From positions 1-44,322 of the forward strand of contig MEQX01000083.1 of assembly GCA_001770415.1 (NCBI GenBank): DNA of 44,322 nt, given 5' to 3'. The position numbers were made by a program, and so were the translations under genes. Positions within the stretch are counted from its first letter, which is position 1. Each line of letters begins with the position of its first letter. Below, one piece after another: positions 36,358 to 43,827 of the stretch. The notes under the pieces were generated by a model. It ran no database searches. It had not been told where the DNA came from and saw only the letters and a list, made by a program, of their open reading frames with translations. This stretch comes from Betaproteobacteria bacterium RIFCSPLOWO2_02_FULL_63_19. GTDB lineage: Bacteria > Pseudomonadota > Gammaproteobacteria > Burkholderiales > SG8-39.

Positions 36358-37206
36358 ATGAACACGGAAGGCGGATCGCGCTGCCCGGTGTCGCCGCTCA
36401 TCATCGTGCGAGGCGCGGGCGAAATGGCGAGCGCGGTGGCGTGGCGTCTACACATGGCAAACATCCGCCGCATCTGCATGCTCGACCTCGAACAGCCGTT
36501 ATGCGTGCGCCGGGAGGTTTCATTTTGCACGGCACTTGAGACGGGCACCGCGATCGTCGAGGGCGTACGCGCGAGCGCAGCACGCGATCGGGAAGAAATC
36601 GAGGCCGCGTGGGCCGCGCAGCGCATTGCCGTGGTCTGCGTCACCCGCTGGGCGCAGCTCGGCGCCGAAGCGCCCGAGCCCGATGTGCTGATCGATGCGA
36701 TCCTCGCCAAGCGCAATCTCGGTACGCGGAAGGACGAGGCCCGGCTGGTCATCGGCCTCGGACCGGGGTTCACGGCGGGCGAGGACTGCCATCTGGTGAT
36801 CGAAACCAATCGCGGACACGATCTGGGGCGAATCTTCGAATCAGGAAGCGCCGAGCCGGACACCGGGGTCCCTGGCGATATCGCCGGGCACACTGCGCAA
36901 AGGGTGTTGCGGGCCCCGGCCGCCGGCATATTCGAGTCGCGACGGGCCATTGGAGACAGCGTGCAAAAGAACGACATCATCGGACACGTCGCGGGCCAGC
37001 CGGTCAGCGCCGCGATGGCTGGCGTGCTGCGCGGCCTCATCCGGCCCGGCACCGCGGTCAGCGCCGGGGTAAAGCTGGGCGACGTCGATCCGCGCGCAAA
37101 GCGCGAACACTGCTGCCGTATCTCCGACAAGGCACGTTCGATTTCCGGTGCGGCTCTCGAAGCCGTCATGCGGTACTGCAACCTGCCCGGCTCGACGCAA
37201 TGCTGA
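36358..37206 (+). CDS. yqeB: YqeB-like selenium-dependent molybdenum hydroxylase maturation protein
   Basis: 282-aa protein of the EF2563/YqeB family. Visible are IIVRGAGEMASAVAWRLH (15-32), LEQPLCVRREVSFCTAL around 43-59, GLGPGFTAGEDCHLVIETNRGHDLG in two adjoining segments around 138-162, and repeated biotinyl/lipoyl-like turns in the C-terminal half (LRAPAAGIFESRRAIGDSV). In genomes this family occurs with YqeC, SelD and molybdenum hydroxylases whose Mo site carries a labile selenium; the biochemical role is not proven. Here it follows the ligase gene by 10 bp and overlaps yqeC by 7 nt, in one operon with an HCR-type enzyme. Confidence 0.88.
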   Translation: MNTEGGSRCPVSPLIIVRGAGEMASAVAWRLHMANIRRICMLDLEQPLCVRREVSFCTALETGTAIVEGVRASAARDREEIEAAWAAQRIAVVCVTRWAQLGAEAPEPDVLIDAILAKRNLGTRKDEARLVIGLGPGFTAGEDCHLVIETNRGHDLGRIFESGSAEPDTGVPGDIAGHTAQRVLRAPAAGIFESRRAIGDSVQKNDIIGHVAGQPVSAAMAGVLRGLIRPGTAVSAGVKLGDVDPRAKREHCCRISDKARSISGAALEAVMRYCNLPGSTQC

Positions 37207-37994
37207 CCGAAGCGCTCGGGCTGGAGCGCTCGCGTCTGATCGCGCTGTGCGGCGCGGGCGGCAAGACGACCCTGATGTTCACCCTGGCGCGGGAATTCGT
37301 CGCGGCGGGCGAGAGGGTGCTCATCACCACTACAACCAAGATCGCGCGCGACGAGGCCGAGGGCTGGAACGCCTTCGCCGCGACCACGCCGGAACAGGTG
37401 CTGGAGCATGCGCGGCTGCTGCTCCCGGAAGGCGGGCGTGCGAGATCGGGCGCAGTCATCGCCTATTCTGCGGCGGCGGCAGAAGGTCACCGGCTCGCCG
37501 GCTTCGCGCCCGAACTCGTCGACGAGCTGGCAGCAACGGGGCGTTTCGACCGGATACTGGTCGAGGCGGACGGATCGGCACGCAAGCCGCTGAAGGCGCC
37601 CGCCGCTCACGAGCCGGTCATTCCTTCGGCCACAGATGCGGTGATCATCGTCGCCGGGATCAACGGGCTGGGCCTTCCCTTGGCCGAGGACAACCTGTTT
37701 CGCGCGACAATCTGGTCGGGGTTGAGCGGGCTTGCGATGGAGTCTCCCATTACCGCCGAGTCGCTTGCACGATGCGTGGCGCATCCCGACGGGCTCGCCC
37801 GCGGCTGTCCTTCCGATGCGCGTCGATTATTGTTCCTCAATCAGGCCGACACGCCGCAGCGTCGCGGCGAAGCGAAGCGGGTCGCCGAATGCCTCGCCGC
37901 GTCACCCGGCAACAGGGTGGAGCGGGTTGTCGTCGGTTGCCTGCTGCCGCAGCCGGACATCGCAGAGGTCGTGTCGTTAGCATCCGCCGCGTAA
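37200..37994 (+). CDS. yqeC: YqeC-like accessory P-loop protein for selenium-dependent hydroxylases
   Basis: 264-aa putative NTPase of the YqeC family. A P-loop-like motif GAGGKTT is at 18-24, VLITTTTKIARDEAEGWN follows, and a conserved LVEADGSARKPLKAPAAHEPVIP block in two segments marks the middle. The end shows LLFLNQADTP, a G-protein-like NQAD element. Like YqeB, it is a genomic marker of selenium-dependent molybdenum hydroxylases; its exact action is unknown. The ATG at 37200 overlaps yqeB by 7 nt. It is the last gene of the operon that begins at 30909. No selD or MocA-type gene is in the window. Confidence 0.88.
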   Translation: MLTEALGLERSRLIALCGAGGKTTLMFTLAREFVAAGERVLITTTTKIARDEAEGWNAFAATTPEQVLEHARLLLPEGGRARSGAVIAYSAAAAEGHRLAGFAPELVDELAATGRFDRILVEADGSARKPLKAPAAHEPVIPSATDAVIIVAGINGLGLPLAEDNLFRATIWSGLSGLAMESPITAESLARCVAHPDGLARGCPSDARRLLFLNQADTPQRRGEAKRVAECLAASPGNRVERVVVGCLLPQPDIAEVVSLASAA

Positions 37995-38085
37995 GGACAA
38001 CGGACTGGCCTCGCCACCATGGATCGCTTCAACCCAGGCACCGCGCACACCGGTGCACGGGTCGCCATGCGCCGGCCGCGATTCG

Positions 38086-38352
38086 CTATCTCCGCAGCCA
38101 GTAGAAGACACCGGGCGCGACCGCGATCCAGATCAGAACCACCACCCAAACGCGCCCGGCGAAGACGTTATAGTCGTGAGACAGTCTGCCCCAAGAGTGA
38201 CCCGCGACGTAATCCGTGAACAGGAATTCGAATGCGAGCGTCAGTGCGGGGCAGAGCAGGCCGACGGCGAGGGCCTGGCGGGTTGACTCGGGCCGCCAGA
38301 TGCGAATGGCCGAGCGACGCCAGCACCTGTATGCAATAAGCCGCGCAGAGTG
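38086..38352 (-). pseudogene. 3' remnant of a small membrane-protein gene
   Basis: Open minus-strand frame ending at TAG 38086. Its last about 75 codons read like the C-terminus of a conserved bacterial membrane protein: a hydrophobic helix (LAVGLLCPALTLAFEFLF), then YVAGHSWGRLSHDYN, then a second helix (VWVVVLIWIAVAPGVFYWL). No start codon with a complete N-terminal half exists, since the frame meets a stop just before 38352. It is therefore probably truncated, and its 5' edge falls where the base composition becomes more AT-rich. Confidence 0.6.
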
Positions 38353-38726
38353 TTATTCACCACGCGATTATTCGGGAACAAACGCGCGACCTGAGGTTCG
38401 GGATCGAACGGATGCTCGAGAATGCAGTGACGTGACTCGCGAATTCAGCTAACCAGCGTCCCAATATCGGCGCACTCGTGCTGGCCCGGATTGGGTCCGT
38501 GTATTTACGGCTAACTGTCTTGATAGCCGTTCCATTCGTCCCTCGTCGGTAGGCATGCGCTAATATTGTGAATTGTATCGCCGCGTTCGGTGCGGGACTC
38601 CGGACGCCAAGTATCCGTAATGCAAATGTATGGCAGCCGGACAACCTACCTTTCACATAGACGTTTGGTAACATTGTGAGCGCCCCCAGCAAAGATGGGG
38701 GCGGCATCCAAGCAAAGGGGGCAGGT
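38353..38726. other. AT-richer non-coding stretch ahead of the STAND gene
   Basis: About 370 bp without a supported gene. It contains a weak hairpin, ACGGCTA (38507-38513) with TAGCCGT (38524-38530), and the stronger one at 38681-38703. No tRNA, integrase or direct-repeat attachment site is recognised. It probably carries the promoter of the large gene, but no clear -35/-10 pair is seen. Confidence 0.5.
38681..38703 (+). repeat. Leader hairpin before the STAND gene
   Basis: CGCCCCC (38681-38687) pairs perfectly with GGGGGCG (38697-38703) around a 9-nt loop. It ends 23 bp before the ATG at 38727. The ribosome site AAGGGGGCAGGT just downstream repeats the G-run, so the left arm could alternatively pair with the ribosome site and mask it. 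Confidence 0.55.
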
Positions 38727-41700
38727 ATGCCTAGGTCTCTCGAATGTTCCTATCACGACGTTGAATCTCTAGCCCCCTTAGAACTCGCGCGATTGCTCCG
38801 CAGGCTTTTATACCTAGAAGCACAAGCCGCCGGAATTCCTACGTCAGCGGTTCAAGCCTCGCTGAAAATAGACGTTCCCGACGGCGGCGAGGATGGCCGA
38901 ATCCAGTGGCAGGGCGAGCCAACATACACCAAATGGCTGCCTTCCCGCTTTTGCCTGTTTCAGTCGAAAGCGAAAGATCTCAATCCTTCCGACTGTAAAC
39001 GCGAGGTCCTAAATCACGGTACGACTCAGCTCAAACCACGCGTGAAGGAAGTCTTGGATGCCGGAGGCACGTATATTCTCTTCTATGGTCGTGACTGCAA
39101 TATGGAGCATCAAGTTCCGCGGATCGAAAAGATCCGGGAAGCAATTCGAGAGGCTGGCGAGCTCTACGCCGACACCTGCCAACTGGTCATTCGCGATGCG
39201 AACCAAATTGCCGCTTGGGCCAGTGAGTATTTGTCTGCCACCGTTCAGGTGTTTGCGGCAGTAAACAAGCCACTACCACCAAGTCTGGAGAATTGGTCTT
39301 CCTGGTGCGGGTTTAGCGGGTTCTCTAAATTTGCCTACGTATCAGGGGACATCGCAAGAGACACGGCTATCTCACAGGTGCGCGCCCACCTTTCAAAAGG
39401 CCCGAAACGGACTGCAAGGCTTGTTGGCCTATCCGGACTCGGCAAGACGCGGTTGGCATTGGAAGTCTTTCGACCCCCAGAAGATCCGGTCGCACAACTT
39501 CAACAACAGATGCTAAGCGAGCAAGTCATATACATCAACGCTGAAGACGCTGGTACCGAGTTGCTTCCCGCGATACACTCGTGGAGACAAGAAGGGATGC
39601 GCGCGATTCTCGTCGTTGATAATTGCGACAAGGAACTGCACAAAAGGATTGCGCTTCAAGTTGAGCATGCCGATAGTCAGCTAAATCTTCTGACGATTGG
39701 CCCAGATCCGGAGACCGGAGCTACCTCGTCAGAAGACTTCCCGTACATCCAACTCGGTGCGGCGGAGGACAGCATAATAGTAACGATGCTAAAGCGGCAT
39801 TACGCAGCTCTCCCGGAGGCGGATCTCAACTTTATCGCAAAGGAACTTGCCCGAGGGTTTCCTCAGATGGCTGTGCTGATCGCAGATGCACGACTTCAGA
39901 ACCGCGATATTCATGATGCAGTTGAGAATGATCTTCTTCGAAAGTTATTGGGCGCTCCACCAGACGCCGAATCACAGGCCTTTCAGGTTATCTCTCACTG
40001 TGCGTTATTCGAACACCTCGGTGTGACCGAGGCTAGCGCGAAGGAGTACAAGTGGGCTGCCGCCTTCGCCGGAGTGGATTCAGACCGCTTCTACGAACAT
40101 ATCGAAAGATTCAAGGCGCGCGGCATTCTTTCAAAACACGGCAACTTTGTGCAAGTGCGCCCAGCGCCGCTTGCGATGCGGCTTGCCGCGGACTGGTGGA
40201 GAGGATGCTCTCCCGAGAAGGCCGAGCGACTTATTGTAGGGGACATTCCAGATCGATTGGCAGAGGCGCTGTGCGGGCGTATTCGAGTTCTCGATTACGT
40301 GCCGGCGGTTCGCCAGTTTGTCGAACGGCTTTGTGGAGAACAACGCCCTTTTGGCCAAGCGAAGGTGCTGAATTCTGAACTGGGTTCGCAGCTCTTTCGC
40401 TCGTTTGTTGAGGTGAACCCCGAGGCAACAGCGCGGGCGCTTAAGAGTGCATTCGCGGGCTGGAGTATCGACGACTTTAAGAGCGTGGGCCCCGGTCGCC
40501 GAAACCTGGTGTGGGCACTTCAGAATCTTTGCTTTTGGAAATCCACTTTTCCGAAGGCGGCCAGTGTATTGCTCTCATTTGCGGCGGCAGAAAACGAGGA
40601 CTGGACCAATAATTCGACTGGGGTATTCCTCGGTCTCTTTAGGTTTGTGCTGTCTGGAACTCAGGCTGAGCCCAAAGACCGGTTCGTGGTGATTAATGAC
40701 GCGTTAGATCACAGAGACGAAAGGTGTCGCGTTCTGGCGGTGCGAGCGCTGGGACATGCCCTTCAGACTGGGCACTTCGTTGGAATGGCCGGCCCCGAGC
40801 AACAAGGCAGCCGCTTTCCGGAGCAAGAATGGCGACCAAAGTATTACAAGGATGCGTTTGACTACTGGGCCGAAGCGCTCAGTCGGCTGGCGAGCATCGC
40901 GATGCACGACGACGCGCTCGCGGACATCGCCAAGAGAGAAATAGCTGATCATATACGCGACCTCGCATCAGTTGGCCGCGTGAAAGAACTGGATGAAGCA
41001 CTTGTGCCCATCATCGAGGAATCGGAAGGCTTCTGGCCCGAGGCGCTTGGGCAGGTTCAAGACATCAAAGAGTATGACTTCGACCGCATGCCGGACGAAG
41101 GAAAGGCGCTTGTGGAGAAGTGGGAGAAGCTTCTTGAACCAAGGCAGTTTAGTAAGAAACTGGCTCTGATCGTCACGGAAGGGCCATGGCAACATCATGA
41201 GGATGACGCCGGTAAATTTGTGGATGTCGCCGCCGAGAAGGCGACCGCATTTGCCACGGAAGTCAGCAAGAAGATCGATGAGCTGCTTCCTTTGCTGCCC
41301 GGTATTCTTGTTGGATCTCAGCGCCAAGCCTACCCTTTTGGATACCGCCTCGCTCAGCTTGCGACGCAACCAAAGGGTCTTCTCTTTTCAGCATTGACTG
41401 CGCTTGAGGACATCGACGCAAGCAAGGCGAATCCCTCACTTCTCATGGGAATGTTTGCGGCGTTGCAAGATATTAATCCTGCTTTATTTGACGAAGCCCT
41501 TGGATACGTAGAGCGAAGCGAGAACCTGCGCGTACACATTACCAACATTACCCGCGCATCGCGCCTGTCGGAGCAACAGTTAGAACGGATGTTGCGCCTG
41601 ATCGAGGGGAAGCTGATCGCCCCCGGACGGCTACAGGGGCTTTCATATGGGCGTGGTCTAGATCATATTGCGGTTGCGTTCCTGTCCGAGTTCTGTAACA

Positions 41701-42527
41701 GATTGGTCGTCCTCGGCCAAGACGGCGCCTGGGCCGCGCTAGACGTGCTATTCATGTATGCACATGGCGAACCCAAGAAATGGGAGGGATGCCGGCAGTC
41801 CTTTCGCCGAATCGCATTTGTCCCTGACATGTTGCTTGCAGAACTAGGTAAGCAACGCATTGATACGCATGCATTTCAACGCATAGTAGTGAAGCTACTT
41901 CAAACCGAAGATGCAGAGCTCGCTTCACATATTTCCTCGGAAATCGTAAAAGTCGCTCGACACGAGTCTAGCCGTTACGACCTCGACGATGTTCTTCGCC
42001 CCATCATAGAAATTCTGTTCTCAAAATATATTGACGTCGTATGGCCTACCTTGGCTGGTAGCCTACTCGAAGACTTGCGTACTGAGTATTACCTCAGTCA
42101 TCTACTCGGCTCTCGATTTGGCGTGGGGGAGCATCCGGGACTAATCTCTCGGCTTGATGTCGCTTACCTATTGGCTTGGTGCGACCGCAATCCAAAACAA
42201 TATCCCGCGCTACTCGCCAAAATGGTCAATATCGCTGAACGAAAGGAGGGACAGGCGCCGACCTTTACTCCAATCGCGAAGGCATTGATAGACCGGTACG
42301 GCAGCGAAGAAAAGGTACTGGATGCGTTGGGCGTGAACATAGGATCTTTCTCGTGGGTTGGCTCACTTGTTCCGTATTACCAGGAACAGGTTCAGCTCGC
42401 GGCGCCTTTAGTTGAGCACCCCATTTCCCAGGTACGGGAGTGGGCAGAGAAGTTAATTTCGTATGCGAGGCAACAGGCACAGCGAGAGCGGGACCGGGAC
42501 GCGGAGCGAGAGATTGGTCTCTACTGA
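38727..42527 (+). CDS. STAND-type NTPase with N-terminal PD-(D/E)xK-like nuclease domain
   Basis: 1266-aa candidate antiphage protein. Residues about 25-175 resemble a Mrr-like restriction nuclease fold: Glu31 in the first helix, PDGGEDGRIQW with Asp56, and FQSK (Gln79, Lys81) as the QxK element. A P-loop NTPase follows, with Walker A GLSGLGKT (234-241), Walker B ILVVDN (294-299), and GFPQMAVL (377-384), equivalent to the GLPLA motif of STAND/AP-ATPases. A probable winged helix lies at about 415-490. The rest, to the end, is helical repeat-like, the usual sensor part. The start at 38727 has a good ribosome site; a GTG at 38676 is in frame. Base composition is more AT-rich than that of the neighbours. 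Nuclease-STAND fusions are known defence proteins (Avs type); the target is unknown. Confidence 0.8.
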   Translation: MPRSLECSYHDVESLAPLELARLLRRLLYLEAQAAGIPTSAVQASLKIDVPDGGEDGRIQWQGEPTYTKWLPSRFCLFQSKAKDLNPSDCKREVLNHGTTQLKPRVKEVLDAGGTYILFYGRDCNMEHQVPRIEKIREAIREAGELYADTCQLVIRDANQIAAWASEYLSATVQVFAAVNKPLPPSLENWSSWCGFSGFSKFAYVSGDIARDTAISQVRAHLSKGPKRTARLVGLSGLGKTRLALEVFRPPEDPVAQLQQQMLSEQVIYINAEDAGTELLPAIHSWRQEGMRAILVVDNCDKELHKRIALQVEHADSQLNLLTIGPDPETGATSSEDFPYIQLGAAEDSIIVTMLKRHYAALPEADLNFIAKELARGFPQMAVLIADARLQNRDIHDAVENDLLRKLLGAPPDAESQAFQVISHCALFEHLGVTEASAKEYKWAAAFAGVDSDRFYEHIERFKARGILSKHGNFVQVRPAPLAMRLAADWWRGCSPEKAERLIVGDIPDRLAEALCGRIRVLDYVPAVRQFVERLCGEQRPFGQAKVLNSELGSQLFRSFVEVNPEATARALKSAFAGWSIDDFKSVGPGRRNLVWALQNLCFWKSTFPKAASVLLSFAAAENEDWTNNSTGVFLGLFRFVLSGTQAEPKDRFVVINDALDHRDERCRVLAVRALGHALQTGHFVGMAGPEQQGSRFPEQEWRPKYYKDAFDYWAEALSRLASIAMHDDALADIAKREIADHIRDLASVGRVKELDEALVPIIEESEGFWPEALGQVQDIKEYDFDRMPDEGKALVEKWEKLLEPRQFSKKLALIVTEGPWQHHEDDAGKFVDVAAEKATAFATEVSKKIDELLPLLPGILVGSQRQAYPFGYRLAQLATQPKGLLFSALTALEDIDASKANPSLLMGMFAALQDINPALFDEALGYVERSENLRVHITNITRASRLSEQQLERMLRLIEGKLIAPGRLQGLSYGRGLDHIAVAFLSEFCNRLVVLGQDGAWAALDVLFMYAHGEPKKWEGCRQSFRRIAFVPDMLLAELGKQRIDTHAFQRIVVKLLQTEDAELASHISSEIVKVARHESSRYDLDDVLRPIIEILFSKYIDVVWPTLAGSLLEDLRTEYYLSHLLGSRFGVGEHPGLISRLDVAYLLAWCDRNPKQYPALLAKMVNIAERKEGQAPTFTPIAKALIDRYGSEEKVLDALGVNIGSFSWVGSLVPYYQEQVQLAAPLVEHPISQVREWAEKLISYARQQAQRERDRDAEREIGLY

Positions 42528-42607
42528 ATTCGAGCTGTGCGTTTTCTTGTGCGGCATTTGGGCTTAGTGCGGTTGCAACAAACGCGGGCGCGGAAGATCG
42601 TTTAGGC

Positions 42608-42823
42608 TTATCCAGCGTCACGGTGCCTCCCCGGCGATCGCCGGCCGTTGGTCGTGCACACCTCGCGGGTCTTGCCGTTCCACACCAGTTCCACTTCGCG
42701 CTTGTCCTCGAACAGTACGAAGCGGTATTTCTCCGGCAGGTTCTTGCCCTGCTGGATGAGCTGGATCAGGTCGCGCTTCTCCGCGTCGGTAAGCTCGTAG
42801 GCTTCTTTCTGCGGTCGGGCCAT
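42608..42823 (-). pseudogene. 5' stub of a site-specific DNA-methyltransferase gene
   Basis: The first 58 codons (MARPQKEAYELTDAEKRDLI, then EKYRFVLFEDKREVELVWNG and KTREVCTT) match, as I recall the family, the N-terminus of type III-like adenine DNA-methyltransferases. At about 42650 similarity stops abruptly and the frame runs out after 13 unrelated codons (stop at 42608). None of the catalytic motifs (DPPY, FxGxG) is present. It starts 2 bp after the parA stop, so it was the third gene of that operon. A 14-bp palindrome lies at the break. Confidence 0.65.
42631..42644. repeat. 14-bp perfect palindrome at the methyltransferase break
   Basis: CCGGCGATCGCCGG, directly beside the point (about 42650) where methyltransferase similarity ends. 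It may be coincidental in GC-rich DNA or mark the rearrangement. Confidence 0.6.
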
Positions 42824-42825
42824 GG

Positions 42826-43827
42826 TCAGGCGGATATTCCGATTCGCCCAAGAATGATTTTCGCCAGCATGCGAAAGTGGGTACGCGCCTCAGTAACGGC
42901 GTAGGAGTGGCTGCCGATGGCCCCATCGGCTGCAGTGAGCTGAAAGATCGGTTTGCGCACTTCCTGGGCCATCGGGACCAGACTGCGATAGTGCTTCAAA
43001 CGCGCAAGGCAATGAGCGTCCGACTCGGGCGCGACGTCTTCCGGAGCCACGTGCAACACGCTCGACCGGTAGACGGACGGAATGCGAGCCGCCCACTTGT
43101 CATAGGCCTTGACCGGACGCGACAGGCGCTCGGTATGCTGCTGAACGATGTAGCCCTCCGTCTTCATGGACCCTGCAGGAAGCGCAAACGCGGGTTGGGG
43201 CCAGTTCTCAACCCGCTTTTTCCAGTCTGCTCGCCAGGCGCGCAATGTCGGACCCAGGTTTCTGAGGCCTTGCAGCGAAAAGAGATCCGCCGCGAGGGGA
43301 ATAACGACATGGTCCGACCCGATCAACGCTGAACGGTTGATAGCGCCCAGATTAGGGCCGACATCCGCGAGGATCAGATCGGCATTGTGCTTCTGTGCTG
43401 CCAGTTGCGAGATCTGCCAGAAGGCGGAAAGCATCCGGAATGGGCGATAAAGACTCCCAGAGCCGAGACTATTTGGCCACTCCTGCGAGAGAAAATCTTC
43501 AAACCCAGCTAAACCAAGATCGCCAGGTACAAGCGACAGTCGCGAGTTGATCTGCTTTACCTCCGGCTCGCGAATATCTCCGACTTCGGTCAGGGGACTG
43601 ACACATTGATAAATGGTTTTTGCCGCTCCGGAAGCAATCTCAACGTCCCAGAGCTGTTCCAATTGCTCCTCGGGCAGAAATGCTGAAGTCAGATTCGCCT
43701 GGGGGTCGAGATCGATCGCGACGACCCGTTTCCCCATTTCGGAAAACATCCACGCAAGGTGGTAGACGAGCGAAGTCTTTCCGACACCGCCTTTGTTGTT
43801 GAAGAATGTGAGGACCGGGATACTCAT
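42826..43827 (-). CDS. ParA-family ATPase
   Basis: 333-aa MinD/ParA-type ATPase. The deviant Walker A motif KGGVGKT is at 12-18 with the signature Lys12, followed by VVAIDLDPQANLTSAF (about 35-50), LILADVGPNLGAINRSAL and DHVVIPLAADLFSLQGLRNL. No N-terminal DNA-binding domain and no parB gene are present, so a chromosome-partition role is unlikely. It overlaps the upstream HATPase-type gene by ATGA and precedes a methyltransferase stub by 2 bp. Similar ParA proteins occur in restriction-like operons with Schlafen-type and methyltransferase genes; a regulatory or assembly role there is only inferred. Confidence 0.88.
   Translation of the reverse strand: MSIPVLTFFNNKGGVGKTSLVYHLAWMFSEMGKRVVAIDLDPQANLTSAFLPEEQLEQLWDVEIASGAAKTIYQCVSPLTEVGDIREPEVKQINSRLSLVPGDLGLAGFEDFLSQEWPNSLGSGSLYRPFRMLSAFWQISQLAAQKHNADLILADVGPNLGAINRSALIGSDHVVIPLAADLFSLQGLRNLGPTLRAWRADWKKRVENWPQPAFALPAGSMKTEGYIVQQHTERLSRPVKAYDKWAARIPSVYRSSVLHVAPEDVAPESDAHCLARLKHYRSLVPMAQEVRKPIFQLTAADGAIGSHSYAVTEARTHFRMLAKIILGRIGISA

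Noticed and set aside
36117-37784. Long minus-strand open frame opposite yqeB and yqeC
   Set aside because: Low-complexity Arg/Ala/Ser-rich translation, typical of an antisense frame.
38380-38410. GGTTCGGGATCGAAC-like string resembling a tRNA T-arm
   Set aside because: No acceptor, D or anticodon arm can be formed around it.
38500-38535. 7-bp hairpin ACGGCTA/TAGCCGT as a terminator
   Set aside because: Short stem, 10-nt loop and no U-tract; a chance palindrome is as likely.
42265-42621. Minus-strand frame starting GTG at 42621 with GGGAGG upstream
   Set aside because: The ribosome site looks good, but most of the frame lies antisense to the end of the STAND gene and the sequence shows no family signature; it might be the leftover start of a lost gene.
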